The position numbers and the translations under genes are program-made. Below are positions 8,183 through 16,884 of a DNA stretch of 64,000 nt, piece after piece. This DNA is from Tepidiforma flava (GTDB taxonomy: Bacteria > Chloroflexota > Dehalococcoidia > Tepidiformales > Tepidiformaceae). The notes beneath the pieces are model-generated. The model saw nothing but the letters and a program-made list of their open reading frames with translations. It had not been told where the DNA came from and did not search any database. Position 1 is the stretch's first letter. Each line of letters begins with the position of its first letter. The stretch covers positions 186,001 through 250,000 of the forward strand of contig NZ_CP115149.1 of assembly GCF_027594505.1 (NCBI RefSeq), given 5' to 3'.

Positions 8183-9113
8183 TCAGCCCGGCCGGCGGCT
8201 TTCTTCGCGGCGTAGTGCTCTTCGCGGGTCTCGCGGAAGGACCACGGCACGTAGGCGTCAGAGAGGTCGGTGATCTTGCTCCAGTGCTCGGCGAACCAGT
8301 CGGCGTCCTTGAACTCGTGGGGGTCGTAGCTGACGCCGCGGTTGGCGACGATGGCGATGCGGGAGTAGCGGCCGCCGGAGGCTGCGATGCAGATGCCGCT
8401 CTCTTCGCACTGGGGGAGCAGAGGTAGGTGACGGCCGGGGCGACATGCTCGGGGGCCATGACGACGGCGCGCTCGGGGTCGTTGGGGTCGCGGCCCATGA
8501 GGTTGGCGGTCATGCGCGTCTGGGCGGCGGGGGCGATGAGGTTGACGTTGATGTTGTACTTCTCGCCCTCGAGCTTGAGGACGTTCATGAGGCCGTACAT
8601 GCCGGCCTTGGCGGCGCCGTAGTTGGCCTGGCCGAAGTTGCCGATGAGGCCGGAGGTGCTGGTGGCCATGACGAAGCGGCCGTAGGCCTGCTGGCGGAAG
8701 ACGGGCCAGGCGTGATGGGCGAGGTTGTAGCACTGCTTGAGGTGGACGCGGATGACGCTGTCCCAGTCCTGCTCGCTCATGTTGTGGATGGTGACGTCGC
8801 GGAGGATGCCGGCGTTGGCGACGACGGCATCGAGGCGGCCCCGGTGTCGATGGCGAGCTTCACCATTTTGTAGCAGTCTTCGAAGCTGCCGACGTCGCCG
8901 CCGTCGGCGATCGCTTCGCCGCCGAGCGCCTTGATTTCGTTGACGACCTGCTGGGCCGGGGTGTCGTCGTGGCCTTCGCCGGAGACGGAGCCGCCGAAGT
9001 CGTTGACGATCACCTTCGCGCCATGCTTCGCGAGGTCGATGGCGTAGGCGCGGCCGAGGCCGCGGCCTGCGCCGGTGACCGAGGACGACCTGGCCATCGA
9101 GACGGACTGCCAT
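8183..9113 (-). CDS. SDR family oxidoreductase, hydroxyacyl-CoA dehydrogenase-like (several frame jumps)
   Basis: NAD(P)-dependent short-chain dehydrogenase, about 310 residues. It shows the Rossmann motif VTGAGRGLGRAYAIDLAKHG near the N-terminus, VNDFGG, VVANAGILRD (NAG motif), the catalytic Ser in MATSTSGLIGNF and YGAAKAG (YxxxK). This arrangement with VNDFGG and LRD is typical of the dehydrogenase domain of peroxisomal-type multifunctional enzymes acting on 3-hydroxyacyl-CoA. An extra G near 9079 and missing G/C bases near 8840 and 8414 split it; a further missing base just before 8185 gives the stop. GGAGGAA lies before the ATG at 9113. Confidence 0.8.
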
Positions 9114-9186
9114 GGGGTGTTCCTCCGAGGAAGCGGATGTGCGAGCGAATGCTACGCCATCGCGGGCGTGTGGGCTTCCCCGGCGG

Positions 9187-10271
9187 CTACTTCGCGGCGG
9201 CGGCGACGGAGCTGCCGGATTCGATGCCGACGCCGGCGAGGAGGGCGTGGATGCGGCGGGCGTTTTCGATGATGCGGGCCGCTTCGTGGTTGACCGCCTG
9301 CTTGCCGTCGCAGAGGGCCTCGGCCGGGTTCGAGTGGATATCGAACTCGATGCCCTGGACGCCGGCGGCGACGAAGCCGTAGGTGACGCGCTCGACGAGC
9401 TTGCGGTCGCCGGAGGAGTGGGAGGGGTCGGCGATGAGGGGCAGGTGGGACTTGAGGCGGACGATGGGGATCATGCCGATATCGGCGGCGAAGCGGGTTT
9501 CGGTTTCGAAGCTCTTGATGCCGCGATAGCAAAGGATGACGTTCCGGTTGCCCTCGGAAACGGAGCGGCGTTCGCGGTCGATGCCGGACATGATGTAGGC
9601 GGCGGCGCAGAGCCATTCGTTCATGTCGTTGCCGAAGCCGTGTTTGAGGATGACGGGCTTATCGACCTTCGAGAGTTCTTCGAGGAGGGAGAGTACTGGG
9701 CGCTGCGGGCGCCGATCTGGATGACGTCGATGCCGTACTCGAGGAAGAGGTCGAGGTGGCGGAGGTCGATGAGCTCGGAGACGGTGGGAAGGCCGGTCTC
9801 GGCCTTCATGGCGGCGACGATTTCGAGGCCTTTCTTGATATCGAGGCCGCGGTAGTCGTAGGGGCTGGTGCGGGACTTATCGACGAAAGCGCGGAGGACA
9901 TCGACGCCGGCGGCCCTGGCGATGCGGGCGGATTCGAGGGCCTGCTGTTCGGATTCGATGGCGCAGGGGCCGCCGAAGAAGGTGAGGTGGGGGCCGCCGA
10001 CGGGAACGCGGCCGTCGATCCAGACGATGGTGTCCTCGGGATGGAAGGTGCGGGAGGCGTCCTTGTATTTCTCGGTGATGCGGATGACGCGGTCGACGCC
10101 GGGGAGTTCGAGGATGCGGCCCTCATCGACGATGGAGGCGACGCCTTTGACGCCGATGACGGTGGTGCTGGAGACGATGGTTTCGCAGCGGAGGCCGTAG
10201 TCCTGGGTGATGCGGTTGATGACGCGCTCCACCTGCTCGATGGTGGCGCCTTCGGCCATGTGGATGATCAT
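9187..10271 (-). CDS. aroF: 3-Deoxy-7-phosphoheptulonate synthase, class I-beta (one frame jump)
   Basis: First enzyme of the shikimate pathway: PEP plus erythrose-4-phosphate to DAHP. An N-terminal ferredoxin-like regulatory domain (residues 1-70, starting MIIHMAEGATIEQVERV) precedes the TIM barrel, the hallmark of the beta subtype. Barrel motifs include GGPCAIES, FVDKSRTSPYDYRG, VIQIGARSAQ, ILKHGFGND, NVILCYRGIKSFETETR and ADPSHSSGDRKLV. One base is missing near 9691. Length after joining is about 360 residues, as expected. It is the only amino-acid biosynthesis gene here and lies alone between the SDR and thioredoxin genes. Confidence 0.92.
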
Positions 10272-10358
10272 GGGCGGTCCCGGGAGGTTATGTTTGCGCG
10301 ATTATCTCCCGGGACCGGGGTACGGGCGATCGGTGCGGCGGGGCCGGACAGCGCGCCG

Positions 10359-11199
10359 TCAGAAGAGGACGCTGGAGAGGCGGCGCTGGTACTCGCGGGT
10401 GACGGGGAGTCGAGCCCGAGGATGTCGAAGATGGCGAGCATCGCCTTGCGCGCGGCGCCGTCGGCGAAGGTCCGGTCGAGCCGGACGGATTCGAGCAGCT
10501 CGTCGAGCGCCTGCTCGTACTTTTCCTGGGCGGCGAGCATGACGCCCCAGCGGTAGCGGGCGCGCGGGTCGCGGGGGTTGCGGCGGGCCTCGCCTTCGAG
10601 GTCTTCGCCGGCGTGCTTCTGGCGGAACTCATCGAGGAAGATGCGGTGCTTGAGCGCCTTGGCGCGGCGGTCGGTGGGTGCGCGTTCGAGCAGCTTCTCG
10701 GCTTCGCTTCGAGCGCCGCGGGCGAGGAGGATGGTGGCGAGGCCGACGATGGCGCCGGCATCGTTGGGGGATTTCTCGAGGATGGCGCGGTATTCGCGCT
10801 CGGCGCCGGCAACGTCGCCCTTGCGGAGGAGGTCGTCGGCGGTGGAGGCGCCGGAGCCGGCGGCGCCGATGACTTTCTGGAAGAAGGCGCGGACCTGGGG
10901 CTCGGGGTAGGCGCCGGTGAACTCGGCGATGACCTTGCCGTCCTTGAAGGCCTTGACGGCGGGGATGCCCTGGATGCGGTACTGCATCGCGGTGCGGGGG
11001 TTTTCGTCGGTGTTCAGCTTGGCGAGGACGACGCGGCCTTCGTTTTCGGCGGCGACTTTTTCGATGACGGGGCCGAGCATGCGGCAGGGGCCGCACCAGG
11101 GGCCCAGAAGTCGACGACGACGGGCAGGGATTTCGAGCGTTCGAGGACGTCGGCAGCGAAGGTGGCGTCGGTGACTTCGATGACGGTTGCGGCGGGCAT
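10359..11199 (-). CDS. Thioredoxin-TPR protein, CnoX/YbbN-like (two frame jumps)
   Basis: N-terminal thioredoxin domain (residues about 1-110) with the active site FWAPWCGPCR restored by one C in the run near 11100, and IQGIPAVKAFKDGK (cis-Pro region). The C-terminal half is helical and TPR-like (DLLRKGDVAGAEREYRAIL, then PNDAGAIVGLATILLARG). This layout matches the CnoX/YbbN co-chaperone-thioredoxin group that protects substrates during oxidative stress. Unlike E. coli YbbN, the CGPC pair is present, so it may be redox-active. A missing base near 10413 leads to a stop at 10359. A GGAG lies 10 bases before ATG 11199, and a CsoR/CstR-like inverted repeat lies just upstream. Confidence 0.82.
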
Positions 11200-11245
11200 T
11201 GGGAGCACTCCGTCGTGGGAATTCGTCGTGGTGGAATGATCGTAG

Positions 11246-11263
11246 CATACCCGGAGGGGTATG
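11246..11263 (-). promoter_or_regulatory. CsoR/CstR-like inverted repeat upstream of the thioredoxin gene
   Basis: CATACCC and GGGTATG form a perfect seven-bp inverted repeat around GGAG. It overlaps a possible -10 box (TATGCT, 11249-11244) and sits about 50 bases before the thioredoxin ATG. The ATACCC-N4-GGGTAT pattern resembles known operators of the CsoR/CstR repressor family, which sense Cu(I) or reactive sulfur. No such repressor gene is in the window, so this is a pattern-based suggestion. Confidence 0.45.
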
Positions 11264-11296
11264 GAACGGGCAGCGCGCGGCCTGGTCCGGAGGTGC

Positions 11297-11663
11297 GTCC
11301 AGCAGGCCTGTAAGCCGGATTCTGTACCCCGCGGAGCGGAGCGGCAGCCATCTCTCTGGGCGCGGCATCGCTGACGCGCTCTAGCGGCCAACCCGGGAGT
11401 GATGACGGGCCGGGCACCCTCCTCCCTATTCGGCCTTGCTCCGGGTGGGGTTTGCACGGCCGCCCCGTTGCCGGGACGCCGGTGCGCTCTTACCGCACCA
11501 TTTCACCCTTACCGCCTGCCCGGTGCCGCGGGCTGGCGGCGGTATGTTTCTGTTGCACTTTCCGTCGGCTCGCGCCGCCCAGGCGTTACCGGCACCCTGC
11601 CCGGTGGAGTCCGGACTTTCCTCTCCCGCGCGGGGCGAGGAGCGGCTGCCCGGCCTGCTGGAC
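11297..11663 (-). ncRNA. rnpB: RNase P RNA, bacterial class A
   Basis: Catalytic RNA that trims the 5' leader of pre-tRNA. On the minus strand the 5' part has the conserved GAGGAAAGTCCGGACTCC and the 3' part has ACAGAATCCGGCTTAC. The ends are fixed by a perfect 12-bp P1 helix pairing 11652-11663 with 11297-11308. The length of about 367 nt fits the ancestral A type. It lies in the gap between the thioredoxin gene and the hotdog thioesterase. Confidence 0.95.
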
Positions 11664-11669
11664 ACTTCT

Positions 11670-11699
11670 ATTGTCCCGCGGGCGGGGTGAGGCTGTCGA
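11670..11699 (-). promoter_or_regulatory. Probable rnpB promoter
   Basis: On the minus strand TCGACA (11699-11694) and GACAAT (11675-11670) are spaced 18 bp apart, and the -10 box ends six bases before the P1 helix start at 11663. The match to consensus is moderate, but the spacing to a well-defined RNA 5' end supports it. Confidence 0.5.
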
Positions 11700-11752
11700 C
11701 GGCGGCGGGTCCGGTATGATGCGGCGGCAGTTCGGAACCGGGGGACTGGCAG

Positions 11753-12160
11753 ATGGGCATCGAAGCGATGCAGGTCGGCGCGGTGGCGCACGGTTCGGTG
11801 CGGTGCGCGCCGGAGCATTTCGCGAGCCGCATCGTGGCAGGGACGCCGGATGTGTTCTCGGCGCCGGCGCTGGGCGCGCTGGTGGAGAAAACGGCGGCAG
11901 AGTGGATGGCGCAGCACCTCGACGAGGGGCAGATGACGGTCGGGGCGCAGATCGTGATCAACCACACGGCGGCGACGCCGGAGGGGATGGAGGTGACGGC
12001 GGAGGTGCAGCTGGTGGCCGTGGACGGGCGGCGGTTCGACTTCGCATGGACGGCGCACGACGGCGCGGAGCAGGTGGGCCACGGGACGCACCAGCGGTTC
12101 GTGGTCGACCGGGCGCGGTTCGAGGGCCGGCTGGCAGCGAAGCTGCCGGGAGGCCGCTGA
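11753..12160 (+). CDS. Hotdog-fold thioesterase, FlK-like
   Basis: Intact 135-residue single hotdog domain resembling the fluoroacetyl-CoA thioesterase-like group: FSAPALGALVEKTAAEWM (helix with the usual Glu/Thr region), VGAQIVINHTAATPEGMEV and a C-terminal HGTHQRFVVD. These enzymes hydrolyse small acyl-CoA thioesters in the cytoplasm. A TATGAT box at 11715-11720 could serve as -10. The stop overlaps the start of the CoA-transferase as TGATG, so the two are probably co-translated and act in the same acyl-CoA pathway. Exact substrate unknown. Confidence 0.75.
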   Translation: MGIEAMQVGAVAHGSVRCAPEHFASRIVAGTPDVFSAPALGALVEKTAAEWMAQHLDEGQMTVGAQIVINHTAATPEGMEVTAEVQLVAVDGRRFDFAWTAHDGAEQVGHGTHQRFVVDRARFEGRLAAKLPGGR

Positions 12161-13544
12161 TGGACCGCGACCGGGCCGCGTGGTTCGCGGCGCGCCGGGC
12201 TGGAGCTCGACCCGGCGCTGGATATCGCCATCACCGGCGAGGACCCGGTCCTGCCGACGCCGTTCCATCTCGGGGAAGGGGCGGCGGTGGCGCTGGCGCT
12301 CGCCGGGCAGGAGGCGGCGCGGCTGTGGGAGCTTCGCGGGGGCGCCCGCAGGCGATCCGGGTCGATGTGCGGCATGCCGCGGCGTCGCTGCGCAGCTACA
12401 TGGTGCTGGAGGTGAACGGGCAGGCGGGGCGCCGCCGCCGCGGGCGGGGTCGAACGTGACGGCGATCTGGCCGTGCGGCGACGGGCGGTTCATCCACCTC
12501 CACGGGAGTTTCACGCACGGGCCGGGGATCCTCGCTGAGCTGGGGCTCGGCGAGGGCGCGACGGCGGAGGAGATCGCGGCGGCGACGCAGCGGCGCGGGG
12601 CGTTCGAACTGGAGGACGCGCTGGCGGCGCAGGGGCTGTGCGCGGCCGTGTGCCGGACGCGGGAGGAATGGCGCGCGCATCCGCAGGGGCAGGTGCTCGC
12701 GGCGCAGCCGGTGGTGACGCTGGAGCGCATCGGTGACGCGCCGCCGGAGCCGCTCGCTGAGGCGGACCGGCCGCTGCGGGGCGTGCGCGTGCTCGACCTG
12801 ACGCGGGTGCTGGCCGGGCCGACGGTGGCGCGGACGCTGGCGGAGCACGGGGCCGACGTGCTGCACATCGCGAGCCCGAACCTGCCGACCATCGAGCGGT
12901 TCGAGATGGACACGGGCCACGGGAAGCGGCAGGCGCACCTCGACCTCGCGGACCCGGAGCAGGCGGCGACCCTCCGCGAGCTGGTCCGGGGCGCGGACGT
13001 GTTTTCACAGGGGTTCCAGTGGGGGTCGCTGGAGCGGCGAGGCTTCGGGCCGAAGCAGGCGGCGGAGCTGCGGCCCGGCATCATCTATGTCGCGGAGAAC
13101 GCGTTCGGGTTCGGCGGGCCGTGGGACGGGCGGCCGGGCTGGGAGCAGCTCGCGCAGGCGGCGACGGGCATCTGCGTGCGGCAGGGCGGCGACGGCGCGC
13201 CCGTGCTGGCGCCGGCGGCGATGAACGACTACACGACGGGGTACTTCGGGGCAGTTGGAGCGATGATGGCGCTGCGGCGGCGGGCGATGGAGGGCGGGTC
13301 GTGGCTGGTGCGGGTGTCGCTGGCGCGGACGAGCATGTGGTACTTCGACCTCGGCGACGACCTCGATCCCGCCGACGCGGCGGGCACAGGCGACCTCACG
13401 GCGGCGATGCTGGAGCGGGAGACGGGCTACGGGCGGATGCGGTTCCTCCGCCCCGCGCTGCGGATGTCGGAGACGGACCCGCACTGGGAGCTGCCGACGG
13501 CGCCGCCGGGGAGCGGGGAGCCGCGCTGGCTCGACCGGAACTAG
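12160..13544 (+). CDS. CaiB/BaiF family CoA-transferase (frame jumps near the N-terminus)
   Basis: Class III CoA-transferase, moving CoA between acyl groups. From about residue 90 the frame is continuous: GVRVLDLTRVLAGPTVARTLAEHGADVLHI is the family core, including the aspartate-containing loop that follows (TGHGKRQAHLDL), then SQGFQWGSLERRGFG and YVAENAFGFGGPW. The N-terminal part, which precedes the usual CaiB start, is spread over three frames with jumps near 12200, 12340 and 12432, so its exact sequence is uncertain. The stop TAG forms a CTAG shared with the convergent FlgM-like gene. Confidence 0.8.
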
Positions 13545-13804
13545 GACGCGGCGCGGGCGCGGTCCTGCGCAGGGGCCGCAGGGGCGGTGCGGACGATGAA
13601 GCGTGACGGCTGAAACGCCGGCGCTGCCGGGGCGTCGTCGAAGGCGGGCGCGGTGCGGGCGTGCTCGAGGATGGCGCGGGCGACCTCGCGGGGGTCCGGG
13701 CAGTAGCGGCCGGTGCGGATGAGCTCGCGAAGCTCGAGGATGCGGCGGGTGCGGTCGTCGAAGGGGACGACGGCGGGCTTCGGGTCCTGGTTCGATGCGG
13801 CCAT
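13541..13804 (-). CDS. Small protein with FlgM-like (anti-sigma-28) helix
   Basis: An intact 87-residue protein. The central segment RRILELRELIRTGRYCPDPREVARAILEH resembles, in pieces, the C-terminal sigma-binding helices of FlgM anti-sigma factors (short helix, GxY turn, then a helix starting DxxxVA). The rest is low-complexity Ala/Pro. GGAGGTG lies before the ATG at 13804. No flagellar or sigma-28 gene is in the window, so a role as an orphan anti-sigma factor is only a suggestion; it may be an unrelated regulator. The stop overlaps the CoA-transferase stop in a CTAG. Confidence 0.5.
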   Translation of the reverse strand: MAASNQDPKPAVVPFDDRTRRILELRELIRTGRYCPDPREVARAILEHARTAPAFDDAPAAPAFQPSRFIVRTAPAAPAQDRARAAS

Positions 13805-13940
13805 GCTGGCACCTCCGCGCGGGCGTTACACCATGGTGAACGGCACGTGGCGGATGGGTGCGCAGGGGTTCCGGCGGGATTCTTTCGGAATGTTCACAAT
13901 CGGGAAGCAGGGAGAACCCTGTACCGGCCGCTGGAGGGTC

Positions 13941-14740
13941 TCAGCGGAGGTCGCGGCGGCGGAAGACGGCGATGCCGGCGGCGACGGGGAGCGCCGCGAG
14001 CGCGAGCGCCGGGACGACGGCCTCCCACCGCGGGCCGAAGGCGAGGAGATTCTGCTCGAGGTACCAGTGCCGGGGTTGAGGTTGCGGACCCACGCCGGGG
14101 CGCCAGCAGCGGCGAGCAGGCCCTGCGCGAGGAAGCCGCCGGCCGCGAGCACCGTGCCTGCGGCGAGGCCGGGGCCGCGGCGGCCGGCGATGGCGCCGCC
14201 GGCGAACGCGACCGAGGCGTGCAGGGACGCGAGGCTGAAGAGGCCGGCGAACGCCACGGCGAGGCCGCCGGCCTCGACGCCCTCGAGCGCGAAAAACGGC
14301 AGCGCCATGAGGACGAGCGTGACGGCGGCAAAGAGGGTGAGCGCCGCAAGGAGGAGCAGGAGGGCGAGGAAGCGCTGGAAGGCAACCGCCGCGCGGGAGA
14401 CGGGGTTGGCGAGGATGAGTTCGAGCGTCCCATCCTCTTCGCTGCCGCCGATGAGGCCGGCGCCACCGACGATGGCGTAGATGACGAGCAGGACCGTGAG
14501 GAGCGAAGAGAAGAGCCGCGCCCAGAGGTAGCCGGGGGCGGAGCTGAGCGATACGCCGTCCTCCATGCCGAACATGGCGCGGAGCGCCTCGGGCATCTGC
14601 TGGACGAGCTCATCGAAGTTTTGCTGGCCCCGGACGGTGGGGTAGAAGGCGAGCGTGAAGAGGTTGAGGACGGCGAGGCCGAGCATCCACCAGAGGAGGG
14701 CGTTGCGGCGGTCGCGGAGGGCGCGGCGGAGGATGGTCAT
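13941..14740 (-). CDS. ABC-2 type transporter permease (one frame jump)
   Basis: Integral membrane subunit of an export-type ABC system, about 266 residues with six likely membrane segments (for example around LLWWMLGLAVLNLFTLAF, LLTVLLVIYAIVGGAGLIGG and FLALLLLLAALTLFAAVTLV). The EEDGTLELILANPVSR loop is typical of ABC-2 permeases next to NatA-like ATPases. A missing base near 14081 shifts the last ~45 residues; the restored end finishes AVFRRRDLR at 13941. Its ATG overlaps the ATPase stop by four bases. Substrate unknown. Confidence 0.8.
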
Positions 14741-15637
14741 GTTTCGTCGCTCGCCTCGTAGTACTCGAGGAACAGGTCTTCGAGGTCCTGCCCCGGGGTG
14801 TGGATGCGTTCGACCGTGAGCGCGGCGGCGGCCTTGATGACGGCATCGACGGTCCCTTCGACGACGAGCTGGACGCCGCCGTCGTGGTAGGCGACCGAGC
14901 GAACGCCGGGTACGGCTTCGAACAGGCCGCGGGGGACAGGCCCGGCGGTGAAGATGTCGATGCGCTGGCGGGCCTTCCGGCGGAGGTCGTCGATCGACGC
15001 GACGGTGACGAGCCGGCCCTTCCGGAGGATGCCGACGCGGGAGGCGAGCGCTTCGACCTCGGGGAGGACGTGGGAGGAGAGGAAGACGGTGGCGCCGCGG
15101 GCCACTTCTTCGCGGATGAGGCGGTGGAACTCCTGCTGGAGAAGCGGATCGAGGCCGGAGGTGGGCTCATCGAGGATGAGCAGGTCGGGGCGGTGCATGA
15201 ACGCCTGCACGATGCCGACCTTTCGGCGGTTCCCGGTGCTGAGGTCGCCGAGGGGCGCGCCGGGTCGAGGGCGAACCGTTCGAGGAGGCTCGCGGTGAAC
15301 TGGCGGTCGTAGCCGCCGCGGAGCGCGCCGAAGAACTCGATGACGTCGCGGGCCGTGTAGCGGGGGTCGATGGCGAGGTCGGCCGGGAGGTAGCCGATGC
15401 GGCGTCGGACAGCGGGGTCTGCGCCGGGACGCCCGAAGACGGCGGCGGTCCCGGCAGTGGGGTTGAGGAAGCCGAGGAGGAGGCGGATGGTCGTCGTTTT
15501 GCCGGCGCCGTTGGGGCCGAGAAACCGAAGACCTCGCCGCGTTCGACGGCGAGGTCGAGGTCATCGACGGCGGTGAGCCGCCCGAAGCGCCGGGTGAGGC
15601 CGCGCGTTGCGATTGGCGGCGCGGCTGCGGCCGTCAT
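14737..15637 (-). CDS. ABC transporter ATP-binding protein (two frame jumps)
   Basis: Partner ATPase of the ABC-2 permease. Across frames it has the Walker A LGPNGAGKTTT (restored by one base near 15522), the signature LSTGNRRKVGIVQAF (a common variant of LSGG in this subgroup), Walker B LLILDEPTSGLDP and the H-loop LSSHVLPEVEA. The C-terminal ~90 residues form the extra domain found in NatA/CcmA-like exporters. A second jump lies near 15255. Length about 300 residues. Its ATG at 15637 overlaps the acyl-CoA dehydrogenase stop as ATGA. Confidence 0.85.
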
Positions 15638-16784
15638 TCGCGCGGCAGCCCGAGCCCGCGGGTGGCGATGACGGTGCGCTGGATTTCGGAGGTGCCGCCT
15701 TCGATGGTGTTGGCGACGCTCCGGAGGAGGAGGTACTGGTAGCGTAGGGCTTTCGCGCCGGGGCGGGCGGCCTGGCCTTCCATGCCGAAGATCTGGACGG
15801 CAGTGGCGGCGATGCGCTGCTGGAGTTCGGCGCCGAAGAGCTTGGCCATCTGGGCTTCGCGGGTGGGCGCGATGCCGGTCTTCTCCTGCTGGGAGGCGAT
15901 GTAGTAGGCCATGTTGCGGAGGAGCTGGACGCCGATGGCGTGCTCGGCCATGCGGTGGCGGATGGCGTCGGGGGTCTCGGCCGCGGCGCTCCTTCAGGTA
16001 AGCGACGAGGTCGTCGACCGTGCGGCGGGCGTTGGAGGTGGCGCCGATTGAGGAGCGCTCGAAATCGAGGCCCACGGCGACGTTGTACCAGCCGCGGTTT
16101 TCTTCGCCGATGAGCTGGCTGGCGGGCACGCGGACGTCTTCGAAGTAGACTTCGTTGAATTCGTGGGTGCCGGCCATGTTGACGAGCGGCCGGACGGTGA
16201 TGCCGGGGCTGTCCATCTTGACGGCGAAGGTGGAGATGCCCTTGTGCTTGGGGGCGTTGGGGTCGGTGCGGGCGGCGAGCCAGCCCCAGTCGGCGTAGTG
16301 GCCGAAGGTGGTCCAGATCTTCTGGCCGTTGATGATGTAATCGTCGCCGTCGCGGACGGCGCGGGTCTGCATGGCGGCGAGGTCGGAGCCGGCGCCGGGC
16401 TCGGAGTAGAGCGTGCACCAGAGGTCGGTGCCGTCGGCGATGCGGGTGAGGTAGCGGGCCTTCTGCTCTTCGGTGCCGTAGAGCATGACGACGGGGCCGA
16501 CCCAGGCGACGCCCATGTTCACGGTGCCGGGGACGCCGTGGTAGGCCATCTGCTCGTTGAAGAGCATCTGCTGCATGGGGAGGCGCCGAGGCCGCCGTAC
16601 TCCTTCGGCCAGGGAGGGCGAGCCAGCGCTTTGCGGCGAGCCGCTTCATGATGTCGCGTTCGATGGCGAGGCGGTCTTCGAGGGACTCGAATTCTTCGTC
16701 CCAGCCGGCGGGAAGGCCGTGCTCGATGAAGTCGATGACTTCCGCCTGGAAGGCCTGCTGTTCGGGGGTGAGGCGAAAATCCAT
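15634..16784 (-). CDS. Acyl-CoA dehydrogenase (two frame jumps)
   Basis: FAD-dependent enzyme that oxidises acyl-CoA to enoyl-CoA. Motifs: QAFQAEVIDFIEHGLPAGWD at the N-terminus, LYSEPGAGSDLAAMQTRAVR (FAD-binding, substrate loop), GQKIWTTFGHYADW and the C-terminal [24 protein letters not shown]. Jumps lie near 16600 and 15985. Length about 383 residues, usual for the family. A TACACT box at 16825-16820 on the minus strand could be its -10, giving a leader of about 30 nt. It heads an operon with the two ABC exporter genes. Confidence 0.88.
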
Positions 16785-16872
16785 GTGCAGGGGCTCCAGC
16801 CGCAGTTGCGGCCGGGGATAGTGTAGCGAGGCGGCGTGGTGGAGCGAGGGGCCCGGGGCCGCAGCGGTGGCC

Positions 16873-16878
16873 TATACT
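16873..16878 (+). promoter_or_regulatory. -10 box of polA, implying a leaderless message
   Basis: TATACT ends six bases before the polA GTG at 16885, the distance expected between a -10 box and the transcription start. No ribosome-binding sequence lies between them, and no clear -35 box is visible. The simplest reading is that transcription starts at the start codon. Confidence 0.5.
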
Positions 16879-16884
16879 GGGCGG

